From Hyphomonas sediminis (GTDB taxonomy: Bacteria; Pseudomonadota; Alphaproteobacteria; Caulobacterales; Hyphomonadaceae), in assembly GCF_019679475.1 (NCBI RefSeq), contig NZ_JAIEZP010000001.1, positions 3,348,001 to 3,412,000 on the forward strand: DNA of 64,000 bases, given 5' to 3'. The notes below the pieces were generated by a model. It saw nothing but the letters and a program-made list of their open reading frames with translations, made no database searches and was not told the origin of the DNA. This document shows positions 43,339 to 53,086 of this stretch, one piece after another (the stretch's first letter is position 1; each line of letters begins with the position of its first letter). A program made the translations under genes and the position numbers.

Positions 43339-44931
43339 ATGAGCGATACCGTAGCAATCCTGGCTGAGCTGGGCGTGCAGACCAAATCCGTAAAGAAAAA
43401 CTGGAACGAGGCACGCCTTTACGAGACGGCCGTGGCGACGGGCGAAGCCCGCGTTGCCAAAGGTGGCGCGCTGGTCGTCGAGACCGGGCAACACACCGGC
43501 CGCTCCGCAAAGGACAAGTTCACGGTTCGTGATGCCCTGACGGAAAACACCGTGTGGTGGGACAACAACGCCTCCATCACGCCCGACCAGTTTGACGCTC
43601 TGTGGACGGACTTCAAAGCCCACCTGGCGACGAAGGATGTCTACGCCCAGGAACTCTTCGGCGGCGCAGACCTCGACTACCGCCTGCCCGTCACCGTGGT
43701 GACCGAGTATGCCTGGCACTCCCTCTTCATCCGTCACCTGCTCCGCCTTCCGACGACGGACGAGCTGTCTGGCTTCAAATCCGAATTCACGATCATCAAC
43801 TGCCCGAGCTTCCGCGCCGACCCGGCCAAGCATGGCTGCCGCAGCGAGACGGTGATCGCGGTGAACTTCGCCAAGCGCCTCGTGCTGATCGGTGGCACGT
43901 CCTATGCCGGCGAGACCAAGAAATCGGTCTTCACGATCCTCAACTACCTGCTGCCGAACCAGGGCGTCATGCCGATGCACTGCTCGGTCAACACCTCTGA
44001 CAAGGACGACGCGGCGATCTTCTTCGGCCTGTCGGGCACCGGCAAGACGACGCTGTCGGCAGACGCTTCGCGCACGCTGATCGGCGATGACGAGCATGGC
44101 TGGTCGGAAAACGGCCTCTTCAACTTTGAAGGCGGCTGCTACGCCAAGATGATCAAGCTGTCGGCCGAGGCCGAGCCGGAAATCTACGCCACCACGAAGC
44201 AGTGGGGCACCGTGCTTGAGAACGTCGTGATGGACCCGACCACGCGCGAGCTGGACCTCGACTCCGCGGCGCTGGCTGAAAACTCCCGCGGCGCCTACCC
44301 GATCGAAGCCATTCCGAACGCTTCGCTGACAGGCCGTTGCGGCCAGCCGAAAAACCTCATCATGCTGACGGCGGACGCCTATGGCATCATGCCGCCGATT
44401 GCCAAGCTGACCCCGGCGCAGGCGATGTATCACTTCCTCTCGGGCTACACCGCGCGCGTTGCCGGCACCGAGAAAGGCGTGACCGAGCCCTCGGCCACCT
44501 TCTCCACCTGCTTTGGCGGCCCGTTCATGCCGCGCCACCCGTCGGAATACGGCAACCTGCTGCGCGAGCTGATCGCGCGCTACAATGTCGATTGCTGGCT
44601 GGTCTCCACCGGCTGGACCGGCGGCCCCTATGGCCAGGGCAACCGGATGCCGATCAAGGCAACCCGCGCCCTGCTGAACGCTGCTCTCGATGGCTCGCTG
44701 AACAATGTCGAGTTCCGCAAGGACGAGACCTTCGGCTTCCTCGTTCCGGTCGCTGTTCCGGGCGTTGACGCCAAGATCCTCGACCCGCGCAGCACCTGGG
44801 CCGATGGCGCCGCTTACGACAAGCAAGCGGCAAAGCTGGCCGAGATGTTCGTCGAGAACTTCGAGAAGTTCGAAGCCTACGTCGACGAGGCGGTAAAAGC
44901 CTCTGCGCCGAAGCCGAAAGTCAGCGCGTAA
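43339..44931 (+). CDS. pckA: Phosphoenolpyruvate carboxykinase (ATP)
   Basis: Converts oxaloacetate to phosphoenolpyruvate using ATP, the entry of gluconeogenesis. The 530-residue length is normal. [13 protein letters not shown] (near residue 230) is the kinase-1a P-loop, and IGDDEHGW follows. Other signatures are TGRSAKDKF and [19 protein letters not shown] [12 protein letters not shown]. The ATG at 43339 starts the family N-terminus. The gene is followed by a strong terminator. Confidence 0.97.
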   Translation: MSDTVAILAELGVQTKSVKKNWNEARLYETAVATGEARVAKGGALVVETGQHTGRSAKDKFTVRDALTENTVWWDNNASITPDQFDALWTDFKAHLATKDVYAQELFGGADLDYRLPVTVVTEYAWHSLFIRHLLRLPTTDELSGFKSEFTIINCPSFRADPAKHGCRSETVIAVNFAKRLVLIGGTSYAGETKKSVFTILNYLLPNQGVMPMHCSVNTSDKDDAAIFFGLSGTGKTTLSADASRTLIGDDEHGWSENGLFNFEGGCYAKMIKLSAEAEPEIYATTKQWGTVLENVVMDPTTRELDLDSAALAENSRGAYPIEAIPNASLTGRCGQPKNLIMLTADAYGIMPPIAKLTPAQAMYHFLSGYTARVAGTEKGVTEPSATFSTCFGGPFMPRHPSEYGNLLRELIARYNVDCWLVSTGWTGGPYGQGNRMPIKATRALLNAALDGSLNNVEFRKDETFGFLVPVAVPGVDAKILDPRSTWADGAAYDKQAAKLAEMFVENFEKFEAYVDEAVKASAPKPKVSA

Positions 44932-44958
44932 GCGCAAGGCCTTTCAGACATAAAGTTC

Positions 44959-44989
44959 AAAGCCCGCTGGTTGCGCCAGCGGGCTTTTT
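44959..44989 (+). terminator. Intrinsic terminator of pckA
   Basis: AAAGCCCGCTGG-N5-CCAGCGGGCTTTTT, nine-base GC stem and a T-run, 28 bases past the stop. Confidence 0.95.
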
Positions 44990-45091
44990 GCTGCGACCAA
45001 CAGACGTTGACGTAAAGGGAAGGCTTCCGTCCGGGCAATTCCCTTACTAGGGTGCGCCGCACAAACAGGTAAGCACATCCAGGAGGAAGCC

Positions 45092-46300
45092 ATGCGTGAA
45101 GCCGTAATCGTTTCAACAGCCCGTACTGCCCTGACCAAGGCCGGTCGCGGCGCGCTCAATGACACCCATGGCATCACCATGGCAGGCCACGCCATCAAGG
45201 GCGCGCTCGAGCGCGCTGGCGTCGAAGCCGCTGCCGTGGAAGACGTGTTCCTCGGCTGCGCCGCGCCTGAAGGCGCCACCGGTCACAACGTCGCTCGCAA
45301 CGCCGCACTGGCAGCTGGCTGCCCGTCGAGCACCTCGGGCGCCACCATCAACCGCTTCTGCTCCTCGGGCCTGCAGGCAATCGCCAACGCTGCGCACACC
45401 GTGATCAACGAAGGCGCAGCCGTGACCGTCGGCGGCGGCGTGGAAAGCATCAGCCTCGTCCAGGGCTCGGGCCATTCCAACCGCTACAAATACTTCGACC
45501 CGGAACTGGCCAAAACCTGGCCGGCGATCTGGATGACCATGATCGAAACCGCCGAAATCGTTGCCGAGCGCTATGGCGTCAGCCGCGAATACCAGGACGA
45601 GTATTCGGTCGAGAGCCAGCGCCGCACCGCCGAGTTCCAGCAGAAGGGCTATATGGCACAGGAAATCGTGCCGCTGAAAACCCGCATGAAGCTGGTGAAC
45701 AAGGAAACCAAGGAAGAAACCTTCCAGGACGTGATCGCTGACCGCGACGACTGCAACCGTCCGGGCACGACCTATGAAATGGTTGCCGGCCTGAAGCCGG
45801 TCTTCTCCGGCGGCATGGTCGTCAAAGAAGGCAAATACGTCACCGCGGGTAACGCCTCCCAGCTTTCCGATGGCGCCGCCGCTGTGGTCGTCATGGAAGC
45901 CAAGGAAGCCGCAAAGCGCGGCCTGAAGCCGCTCGGTCGTTTCGCTGGCTTCAACGTTGCCGGTTGCGATCCGGACGAAATGGGCATCGGCCCGGTCTTC
46001 GCCGTTCCGCGCCTGCTGGAGCGTCACGGCCTCAAGGTTGACGACATCGACCTGTGGGAACTGAACGAAGCCTTCGCCTCGCAGTGCCTTTACAGCCGCG
46101 ACCGCCTCGGCATCGACCCGGCGAAATACAACGTCAATGGCGGCTCGATCTCCATCGGCCACCCCTTCGGCATGACCGGCGCCCGCTGCACCGGCTCGAT
46201 CCTGCTGGAAGGCCAGCGCCGCAAAGCGAAGTGGGGCGTCGTGACCATGTGCATCGGCGGTGGCATGGGCGCTGCCGGCCTGTTCGAAATCTACAGCTAA
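45092..46300 (+). CDS. Acetyl-CoA C-acyltransferase (thiolase)
   Basis: A 402-residue thiolase catalysing the thiolytic or condensing step of fatty acid metabolism. The acyl-binding Cys90 is in FCSSGLQ, the general base His357 in GHPFGMTGAR and the second Cys387 in MCIGGGMGAAG. The start follows AGGAGGAAG. Whether it degrades (FadA-like) or condenses acetyl-CoA (PhaA-like) is not decided by sequence. A terminator follows the gene. Confidence 0.95.
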   Translation: MREAVIVSTARTALTKAGRGALNDTHGITMAGHAIKGALERAGVEAAAVEDVFLGCAAPEGATGHNVARNAALAAGCPSSTSGATINRFCSSGLQAIANAAHTVINEGAAVTVGGGVESISLVQGSGHSNRYKYFDPELAKTWPAIWMTMIETAEIVAERYGVSREYQDEYSVESQRRTAEFQQKGYMAQEIVPLKTRMKLVNKETKEETFQDVIADRDDCNRPGTTYEMVAGLKPVFSGGMVVKEGKYVTAGNASQLSDGAAAVVVMEAKEAAKRGLKPLGRFAGFNVAGCDPDEMGIGPVFAVPRLLERHGLKVDDIDLWELNEAFASQCLYSRDRLGIDPAKYNVNGGSISIGHPFGMTGARCTGSILLEGQRRKAKWGVVTMCIGGGMGAAGLFEIYS

Positions 46301-46345
46301 GCCTGATTTTCCGGCACTTCGCCGAGTGATCAGCGGTAAATTGCG

Positions 46346-46372
46346 AAGGGCGGCCCCAAAGGCCGCCCTTTT
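46346..46372 (+). terminator. Intrinsic terminator of the thiolase gene
   Basis: AAGGGCGGCC-N5-GGCCGCCCTTTTGC, a ten-base stem 45 bases past the stop codon. Confidence 0.85.
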
Positions 46373-46453
46373 GCTTATGGGTCGGTTGAGCTGAGCTGCC
46401 TTTTTCCCGACACCCACAGGTGGCACGCTCGACAAAAGTCAGGAGCCTGCCAG

Positions 46454-47191
46454 ATGAAATATGCTGCCCTTGCCGCCGCCTTTATCCTCAGCGCCTGCGC
46501 GCCCGCCGCAGCGCCGCCTGCACCAGAGGAGACCGCTTCGGCACCTACAGTAACGGACGTGGCCGATGGCCCAAAGGCGCAGGGCTTCATCACCGAAAAT
46601 ACTGCGCCCCCACCCGGCGCGCAGGACAATGAAGACGGCACCTATCGCGACGCGGACGGGCGCCCGTTCCAATATGCCCTGCTGGGCCAGCACTTGCCCG
46701 AGTTCACCGCGCCAACTTCTGACGGCGGAACATTCAGCTCGGCAGATATCAAGCACTGGACCGTGATTGATGTGTGGGGCGCGTGGTGCGGCGACTGTGT
46801 CGCGGATGGGCCGTATGTCGAAGCGCTCTCGCGCGCGATTGCGCAGGATCCCGATCTCGAATTCGTGTCGCTGCACACGCCGGCCAACGCCAACCGGACA
46901 ACACCGGAAGAACTCTTCGGCAAGTATGGCTCGCTGGAGAAATACTTCGAAGCAGCCGGCTATTCGATCCCGTCCGTCGTGCTGGACAATGACGCGAGCG
47001 TGCGCAACGCGCTGCAGATCCGCTGGACGCCGAGCTATCTGCTCGTCTCGCCGGACGGTGTTGTGCGCGGCTTCCGGACCGACCTTTCCGTGGTGGAAGA
47101 CCAGCCGATCAAGACCTTCATCCAGGATATTGCCGAAGTGAGAAAAGAAGTGAGAGACCTTCTCTCATCGGACATTTCCGACATACAATGA
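46454..47191 (+). CDS. Thioredoxin-like lipoprotein
   Basis: A 245-residue predicted lipoprotein (lipobox LSAC) with a TlpA/AhpC-like thioredoxin fold. The redox site is WGAWCGDCVADGP near residue 114, with Cys-Gly-Asp-Cys replacing the common CxPC. It may reduce disulfides in periplasmic proteins or cytochromes. The cis-Pro region is in RWTPSYLLVSPDG. It sits four bases before the next lipoprotein gene, suggesting an operon. Neighbours do not reveal the substrate. Confidence 0.88.
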   Translation: MKYAALAAAFILSACAPAAAPPAPEETASAPTVTDVADGPKAQGFITENTAPPPGAQDNEDGTYRDADGRPFQYALLGQHLPEFTAPTSDGGTFSSADIKHWTVIDVWGAWCGDCVADGPYVEALSRAIAQDPDLEFVSLHTPANANRTTPEELFGKYGSLEKYFEAAGYSIPSVVLDNDASVRNALQIRWTPSYLLVSPDGVVRGFRTDLSVVEDQPIKTFIQDIAEVRKEVRDLLSSDISDIQ

Positions 47192-47195
47192 GGCC

Positions 47196-47711
47196 ATGAG
47201 CCGTGCCTCCTGCCTTGCCTCGATCCTGCTGCTGACCGCTTGCACAGCGCCAGAGGGAAAGGCTGGGCCGGGCGAGGCGGATGCCCCTTATCGCATCGGC
47301 CCTGACGGCGCCGCAGGCCTGACCGAAGCGGCGCCTTTCACCGTGCCCGCGATGGAGCGGGCGTTCGAAGGCCTGGAAGTGGTGTCGCTGCCTGATCCCG
47401 ATCTGCCTGCATTTGAAGCGCGTATTCCCGCAACCGGGGCCCCGCTCTATGTCGTGACGCCCGACTGGTCGCGCGGATATACGGGCGCTGTCTCCACCAG
47501 CGCGGCAGATGTGGCGGGGCCGGGCGGCATCCGGGCCGGACGCAGCCGCCTCAGCGATGTGGCTGAAGAGCTGAAGGCCGCCTGCGCGCCGCCGGAGGAA
47601 GCCGGGGAGATAGTGCTTGTGTGCGAAAGTGACCGGTTCCGGCTGGAATTTACAGGTGAAACGGGAAACCCACTGCTCGCCCGGCAGACATATCTGCCGC
47701 CGCTGCCCTGA
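47196..47711 (+). CDS. Hypothetical lipoprotein, possibly DUF1131-like
   Basis: A 171-residue predicted lipoprotein (signal ASILLLTAC). The mature part has the pattern YRIGPDGAAGLTEAAPFTVPAMERAFEG and RAGRSRLSDVAEELKAACAPPEEAGE with cysteines, which loosely resembles RpoE-regulated YfeY/DUF1131 lipoproteins. The resemblance is weak. It starts four bases after the thioredoxin-like gene and is likely co-transcribed and periplasmic. Confidence 0.7.
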   Translation: MSRASCLASILLLTACTAPEGKAGPGEADAPYRIGPDGAAGLTEAAPFTVPAMERAFEGLEVVSLPDPDLPAFEARIPATGAPLYVVTPDWSRGYTGAVSTSAADVAGPGGIRAGRSRLSDVAEELKAACAPPEEAGEIVLVCESDRFRLEFTGETGNPLLARQTYLPPLP

Positions 47712-47861
47712 TCTTGTTCGCCGGAGCAGGGAAATATGGTTCACAAAATCCTGCTGTATTTCCGGAGCATGCAGCATGGATGCAAGGTTTGAATCTTCTG
47801 CGCTGACCGGCTAGTTCTAGTGGCAGGTGATGTGAACAACGGATGAGAAGGCGGGAAAAGA

Positions 47862-49061
47862 ATGCTGCATCCTTCGACCAAGAAGCTGATCGACAAGCTG
47901 GGCGAGATGACGCGCAAGCAGCGCGTCTCGTGGATCGAGGGGGAGAACGGCACCATCGTACACGATACCGAGGGCTACCGGGTCGTGCTGACACCGGAGC
48001 CGCACGGCGTGGTGCTGACCGATGCGCTGGGCCGCGAGATCGAGACCTGCTCTCCTGAAGAGATTGCTGACGAGAAGGACGCCGCCGGACGACCCTATCC
48101 GCTGTTCGTGCGCGAGCTGTTCCATGACGCGCACCGCTATGCGCGCGGAACGGAGAAGGCGATCCGCACCCTGCTCGCAGGGCTGGAGGCTTCCGAGGAT
48201 GAGCCCGAGACGGTTGCCGCCGCGCCCGCCCCCGAGCCTGAGCCGGAACCCGAAACAGTGACCGATGAGACGACTTCGTTCGACGGCGAAGGCGCGATCA
48301 CGGCGGCGGTCGCCACGCTGGCAGACCAGATCAACAACACGGCGCCGATGGCGGGTCCGGAAGTCGCGACTGCGGCGCCCGAGCCTGAGTTTATCGCGGA
48401 CGCTGAGCCGGAATTTGTGGCTGAGCCTGAGGCCGTGGCTGCGCCGGAGCCCGAACCCGTTCCGGAGCCTGTGATGGCGGCGCCAGAGCCTGAGCCGCAG
48501 CCCGCGCCGCTGCCGGCGGCCTATGCCGAAGTGGACACTGGCCCGGTCGAAGAAATCGAGGAAGAGGCCGAGCCGGCGATGCCGGAACAGACGATGGAGG
48601 AGGCCCCTGCGCTGGCTGCCCCTGAACATGCGCCGGAGGCCGTGTTTGAAGCGCCAGCGGAGACTTGGGCTGCACTGGAACCTGAACCTCAGCCTGAGTC
48701 GCAGCCTGAACCTGTCGCGGCGGCGCCAGAATCCATGGCTGAACAGGAAGTGCAGCCGGAGCCCGCGCCGGAGGAGCCTGCCGCGCCGAACCCGATGCAA
48801 CAGCGCTTCTCACTGTCGGGCATTCCCTATGGTGTTGGCTTTGCGGGTACCCAGCCTGTGGCCGCCCCGCCGGAGAAACCGGTAGAACCAGCTCCAACGG
48901 AGCCGCGCACGCTGATCATCGATGGCACGGAAGATCTGCCCGAAACCGTTCCCGGCGTAGCGGAGGAAGAGAGCTTTGCAGCGGCCCCGGCCCCGCACCG
49001 TGAAACGGGCGAGGAAGACGGCACGCCTGTGATCCCGCGCCGCTTCAATCCCTGGAACTAA
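47862..49061 (+). CDS. Proline/glutamate-rich hypothetical protein
   Basis: A 399-residue protein with an apparently conserved N-terminal domain (residues 1-110, basic and helical, with EGYRVVLTPEPHGVVLTDALG) and a long low-complexity tail (about 115-330) rich in Pro, Glu and Ala, full of PEPEP-type motifs. The end (about 330-399) returns to normal composition, with RTLIIDGTEDLPETVPG and the terminal RRFNPWN. No signal peptide is seen, so it is probably cytoplasmic. I do not recognise the family. The tail resembles extended spacers in large envelope-spanning or regulatory proteins. Confidence 0.75.
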   Translation: MLHPSTKKLIDKLGEMTRKQRVSWIEGENGTIVHDTEGYRVVLTPEPHGVVLTDALGREIETCSPEEIADEKDAAGRPYPLFVRELFHDAHRYARGTEKAIRTLLAGLEASEDEPETVAAAPAPEPEPEPETVTDETTSFDGEGAITAAVATLADQINNTAPMAGPEVATAAPEPEFIADAEPEFVAEPEAVAAPEPEPVPEPVMAAPEPEPQPAPLPAAYAEVDTGPVEEIEEEAEPAMPEQTMEEAPALAAPEHAPEAVFEAPAETWAALEPEPQPESQPEPVAAAPESMAEQEVQPEPAPEEPAAPNPMQQRFSLSGIPYGVGFAGTQPVAAPPEKPVEPAPTEPRTLIIDGTEDLPETVPGVAEEESFAAAPAPHRETGEEDGTPVIPRRFNPWN

Positions 49062-49071
49062 AAGCGCTGGC

Positions 49072-50010
49072 TCAGCCGGCCTTCGCCGCCGCGCGGGGGC
49101 CGACATGCGCCTCGCCGCGCTGCCGTGCCAGATCTATCTGGCGCTGGCGCTCGGCAAAGCGGGCGCGCTGAGCATCCGTCATCGTGCCGATGCAATGCGG
49201 GCAGGAGACGCCCTCGACATAAGCCGCGTCCGCCTGCTCGCTTTCCGAAACCGGATGGCCGCAGGCATGGCAGAGGACATGGCTGCCGGGGGTCAGGTCG
49301 GCATTGACCGAGACGCGCTCGTCAAAGACGAAGCACTCGCCGCGCCACAGGCTGTTTTCCTGGGGCGTCTCTTCGAGATATTTCAGGATGCCGCCTTCGA
49401 GATGGAACACGTCCTCGATGCCTTCGGCTTTCACGAAGCTCGTCGCCTTTTCGCAGCGGATGCCGCCGGTGCAGAACATGGCGATCTTCGGGGAGCGACC
49501 TTCCGCCTCGAGTTTGGCCCGGAACTGGCGGAACCATTCGGGAAACTCACGGAAGGTTTCGGTCTGCGGGTCGATGGCGCCTTCGAACGTGCCGATGGCG
49601 ACTTCATAGTCATTGCGCGTGTCGATCAGCACGGTGTCGGGATCTGAGATCAGCGCGTTCCAGTCTTCCGACTTCACATAGGTGCCGACGAGGCTGTTGG
49701 GATCTGTGCCCGGCACGCCCATGGTGACGATCTCGCGCTTCAGGCGCACCTTGAGGCGCAGGAAGGGCATCTTCTCGGCTTCGGCGAACTTCGCTTCCAG
49801 CGTTTCATTGCCGGGAATGGCGCGCAGGGTGGCCAGCGCCGCCTCGATGCCTTCATGCGTGCCTGCAATCGTGCCGTTCACACCTTCTTCGGCGATCAGC
49901 ACCGAGCCCCGGATACCAAGGCTGCAGAAGCGCTGGGCGATCTCGGCGCGGCGTTCCTGGTAATCCGGGAAGCGGAAGAATTTGTAGAAGGCGGCAATAC
50001 GGTAGGTCAT
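49072..50010 (-). CDS. trhO: tRNA uridine(34) hydroxylase, rhodanese-type
   Basis: A 312-residue protein of the YceA/TrhO family, which hydroxylates tRNA U34 in an oxygen-dependent reaction. It has an N-terminal ferredoxin-like domain and a central rhodanese domain with Cys180 in CTGGIRC (second Cys186). A C-terminal CHACGHPVSE and CPHCIG zinc-ribbon-like motif is present. The start at 50010 matches the family N-terminus (MTYRIAAFYKF). It is convergent with the PE-rich gene. Confidence 0.95.
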   Translation of the reverse strand: MTYRIAAFYKFFRFPDYQERRAEIAQRFCSLGIRGSVLIAEEGVNGTIAGTHEGIEAALATLRAIPGNETLEAKFAEAEKMPFLRLKVRLKREIVTMGVPGTDPNSLVGTYVKSEDWNALISDPDTVLIDTRNDYEVAIGTFEGAIDPQTETFREFPEWFRQFRAKLEAEGRSPKIAMFCTGGIRCEKATSFVKAEGIEDVFHLEGGILKYLEETPQENSLWRGECFVFDERVSVNADLTPGSHVLCHACGHPVSESEQADAAYVEGVSCPHCIGTMTDAQRARFAERQRQIDLARQRGEAHVGPRAAAKAG

Positions 50011-50085
50011 GGGCGCCTTATGACAGAAGGCAGCCGGGCGGAAAATGGGGCAATCCCTTATATGCGCCGCCCGGCTTAATCGCTG

Positions 50086-51513
50086 TCAGGTGCGGACCTT
50101 GCCACGCACGACACGGCCGTTGCGCTCCAGCTCGATGTCCCATTCGCGGGCATTCTGCTTCAGAACATCCTGAATTTCCTTGACGGTCTTGGTCTGCTTT
50201 CCGTTCACGGACCGGATGATGTCGCCCGGGCGGAAGTAGTTCCGGGAAATGGTCCCCCGAGTGACCGAGTGGACATAGATGCCCGAACCACGGGTGAAGG
50301 GATCAAGGCCATTCTCCTCAGCGAGGCGCGGGGAAAGCTCGATCACGCGGGCACCGTTGAAGACGGACTGGCCGGTGAGCAGCACCACATCGGCCTCGGT
50401 TGCGCCCGGCGGAGGCGCGACCTTCACGCTGAAAGTGCTTGTCTTGCCGCCGCGCAGGACAGAAAGCGCAGCCGTTTCACCGGGATTGCGGATCGCGGCC
50501 AGGAATTTCAGGCCCTTTTCGTCGAACACTTCGCGGCCATCGATGGCGGTGACGAGATCGCCGCGGCGCAAGCCTGCTTTCTCAGCCGGGCCGCCGGGAT
50601 AGACTTCCGTGACCATCACGCCGATCGGGCGATCGAGCCCCTGGGCCTTGGCGATATCGTAGCTGACCGACTGGCCAGCGAGGCCGAGCCAGGGGCGCAC
50701 AAAGGTGCCGCCATTGACGGCAGCGTCCACCACGCGCTTCACCATCTCTGCCGGGATGGCAAAGCCGATGCCGACTGATCCGCCGCTGCGCGAATAGATG
50801 GCGGTGTTGACGCCGACGAGCTGGCCGCGCGTGTTGACCAGCGCGCCGCCGGAGTTGCCGGGGTTCACGGCCGCATCCGTCTGGATGAAGAAGGAGTAGT
50901 CGTTGATGCCGACATCGGTGCGCGCGGTGGCGGAGATGATGCCGTTGGTGACGGTCTGGCCAACGCCGAAGGGGTTACCGATCGCGAGCACAAGATCGCC
51001 GACCTGCGCGTCGCGCGTATCGGCAAAGGGCAGAACGGGCAGGCGCTCGCCTTCCGTGTTGATCTTCAGGACAGCAAGGTCGGTGCGTTCATCTGCCAGC
51101 AGCAGCTCGGCAGCGTATTCGCGCCGGTCGCTGAGCACGACGCGGAACGTGTCTGCGCCCTGAATGACGTGATTGTTGGTGACAACGATACCGTCCGCGC
51201 CGACGACAACGCCTGAGCCAAGCGAGTTCTGAACGCGGCTCTGCGGGGCGACGCCAAACATCATCTGTTCCAGCGTCATGCCGCGCTGGGTAACGTTCTT
51301 CTCGGAATAGACGTTGACGACAGCCGGCGAAGCCTGGCGGACGAGGGGCGCGAAGGTGAGACTGATATCGCCTGTCGACTGGGGCACGCGCTCCTGCGGC
51401 GCGCCCTGCGCAAAGACGGGCATGAGGGCCATTGTCAGCGCCATGAGCGCCGCAACAAAGGCCGCTGCAAGCAGTTTGGAAACGTGTCGGGTCATGCTGC
51501 GCAGATGGGTCAT
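50086..51513 (-). CDS. Do-family periplasmic serine protease (DegP/DegQ-like)
   Basis: A 475-residue HtrA-type protease/chaperone acting on misfolded periplasmic proteins. The triad is H115 (TNNHVIQG), D145 (ERTDLAVL) and S221 (GNSGGALV). Two C-terminal PDZ domains follow, with GLDRPIGVMVTEVYPGGPAEKAG in the first and GSGIYVHSVTRGT in the second. The N-terminus contains a signal peptide ending in VFAQ. An alternative start lies at 51495, and the ORF extends to 51561 without benefit. Confidence 0.94.
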   Translation of the reverse strand: MTHLRSMTRHVSKLLAAAFVAALMALTMALMPVFAQGAPQERVPQSTGDISLTFAPLVRQASPAVVNVYSEKNVTQRGMTLEQMMFGVAPQSRVQNSLGSGVVVGADGIVVTNNHVIQGADTFRVVLSDRREYAAELLLADERTDLAVLKINTEGERLPVLPFADTRDAQVGDLVLAIGNPFGVGQTVTNGIISATARTDVGINDYSFFIQTDAAVNPGNSGGALVNTRGQLVGVNTAIYSRSGGSVGIGFAIPAEMVKRVVDAAVNGGTFVRPWLGLAGQSVSYDIAKAQGLDRPIGVMVTEVYPGGPAEKAGLRRGDLVTAIDGREVFDEKGLKFLAAIRNPGETAALSVLRGGKTSTFSVKVAPPPGATEADVVLLTGQSVFNGARVIELSPRLAEENGLDPFTRGSGIYVHSVTRGTISRNYFRPGDIIRSVNGKQTKTVKEIQDVLKQNAREWDIELERNGRVVRGKVRT

Positions 51514-51603
51514 GATAATGGCTCTATTGCGGAGCGAATTATGGCGCAATCGCGCCGACATGACATTTCAGTCAGGTAAACCCTGGGGGTCAGGATGCGC
51601 CGC

Positions 51604-53049
51604 TTAGGACGCATCCTGACCTGATTGCAGCGCTTTCAGCCGCGCGAGGTTATCCGCATGGCTCTCCCGGCTGATGCGATAGAAACTGATGCAGATGATC
51701 ATCAGCGTCCAGGCTGTCAGTAGCGAGATGGCGTAACCCCAGCCGAGGCTGCGCACCGATTCTTCGGTTGCCGCCGCCGCGCCGCCGCCCTGGGACATGT
51801 TGGCGACATGCAGGACGATGGACGCGGTGAACACCCCCGCCCCCTGTGACAGTTTGCGGATGAAGCTGATGCCCGCGAAGAAGATGCCTTCCGACCGGCG
51901 GCCCGTCTGCAGCTCAGAATCCTCCACGATGTCGGCCACCATGGAGCCCATCAGCATCTGCGTGGCGATGATGAGCGACAGGTCGAAGATCGTGATGGTC
52001 AGGATGATCGGGAAAAGTTCCGGCGAGCCATTGGGTGGCAGAAAGCCCAGCAAGCGCAGGATCACGGGGAGCGGCGCGATGGTAAAAGCGAGGATGCCGA
52101 TGGTGATGGCGCCGCGCTTCTTGCCAACCGTCTTGCCTACGATGGGCGCAATGATCAGCGCCAGGATCGCCGAGATGTAGACGCCCATGGTGAGGTTGGC
52201 GATCTCGGTATTATCGAACTCCCAGAAGATGGTGTTGATATACTGGTTGAGCGTTGCTGAAATGCCGGTGGCGACAAGCCCGCAAAGCGTTGCCAGGAAC
52301 AGCGCCCGGAAGGACGGGTTCGAGATTGTCTCGAAGATCTCGCGGAAAATGCGACCCAGCGTCAGCTGTCGCGCCGCCGGTGGCGACTTGAGGTTTGGTA
52401 TGTGGCTGTGTGTGCCCGCGCCGCAAATAAGGACAGCGCCAAGAATGCAGAAAGCCGAGATGAGACCATACGTGTTCCAGCCGGCGATGTTGAACACGCC
52501 GATGGGCGTTTCCTCCGTCGGCACCAGCAGGAAGCGGAACAGCAGGATCTGGATCGTGAGCCCGCCAAACCAGGCAAAGAAATAGCGCAGCGACATGAGC
52601 GAGGTGCGTTCGTCATAGTCCTGCGTCAGCTCGGCAGCGAGGGCGGAGCTGGGCACTTCGTAGAAGGTGAAGGCAAGGCGCACACCGATGGTGGTGAAGA
52701 CCAGCCAGGGGAACAACTCGTTGGCGGTGAGCCCGGCGGGCGGGTTCCATGTGAGGAAGTAGACGACCGCCGTGGGGATCAGCGCCGCATAGATGAACGG
52801 GTGGCGACGGCCAAAGCGTGTGCGGAGATTATCCGACCAGTAGCCGACCACAGGATCGGACACCGCATCAACCGCAAGCGCGATCATCAGGGCGGCGCCG
52901 ACAAGGCCCGCATCCACCCCGAGAATGTTGCTGTAGAAGAACAGAAGAGCGTAATCGAACCCGTTATTCTTGATGCCGTCTGCCGCGCCGCCGATCCCAA
53001 ACGACAGGCGCGTCAAGAAGCCCGGCTTAACCGCATCGGTTGCCGCCAT
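51604..53049 (-). CDS. MFS transporter of the GPH (sugar:cation symporter) family
   Basis: A 481-residue inner-membrane transporter with 12 predicted helices. GGAADGIKNNGFDYALLFFYS and VDAVSDPVVGYWSDN are the GPH signature segments, and RTRFGRRHPFIY is the loop between helices 2 and 3. The first loop motif DPVVGYWSDN is MFS-like. Substrate unknown; family members carry sugars or other solutes with a cation. It is followed on the same strand by an acyl-CoA dehydrogenase and a small monooxygenase gene, suggesting a catabolic set. Confidence 0.9.
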   Translation of the reverse strand: MAATDAVKPGFLTRLSFGIGGAADGIKNNGFDYALLFFYSNILGVDAGLVGAALMIALAVDAVSDPVVGYWSDNLRTRFGRRHPFIYAALIPTAVVYFLTWNPPAGLTANELFPWLVFTTIGVRLAFTFYEVPSSALAAELTQDYDERTSLMSLRYFFAWFGGLTIQILLFRFLLVPTEETPIGVFNIAGWNTYGLISAFCILGAVLICGAGTHSHIPNLKSPPAARQLTLGRIFREIFETISNPSFRALFLATLCGLVATGISATLNQYINTIFWEFDNTEIANLTMGVYISAILALIIAPIVGKTVGKKRGAITIGILAFTIAPLPVILRLLGFLPPNGSPELFPIILTITIFDLSLIIATQMLMGSMVADIVEDSELQTGRRSEGIFFAGISFIRKLSQGAGVFTASIVLHVANMSQGGGAAAATEESVRSLGWGYAISLLTAWTLMIICISFYRISRESHADNLARLKALQSGQDAS

Positions 53050-53086
53050 TCATTCCTCCCAAATGTGTGTGCGGATGCGCTCGGCC

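Noticed and set aside
43201..44937. A 578-residue open frame on the minus strand opposite pckA
   Set aside because: It lies entirely antisense to the well-supported pckA gene, has Arg/Val-rich shadow composition and no ribosome-binding site.
48237..48800. A repeat array from the PE-rich tail
   Set aside because: The similarity is protein-level low complexity without regular spacers; it is not a CRISPR or a satellite.
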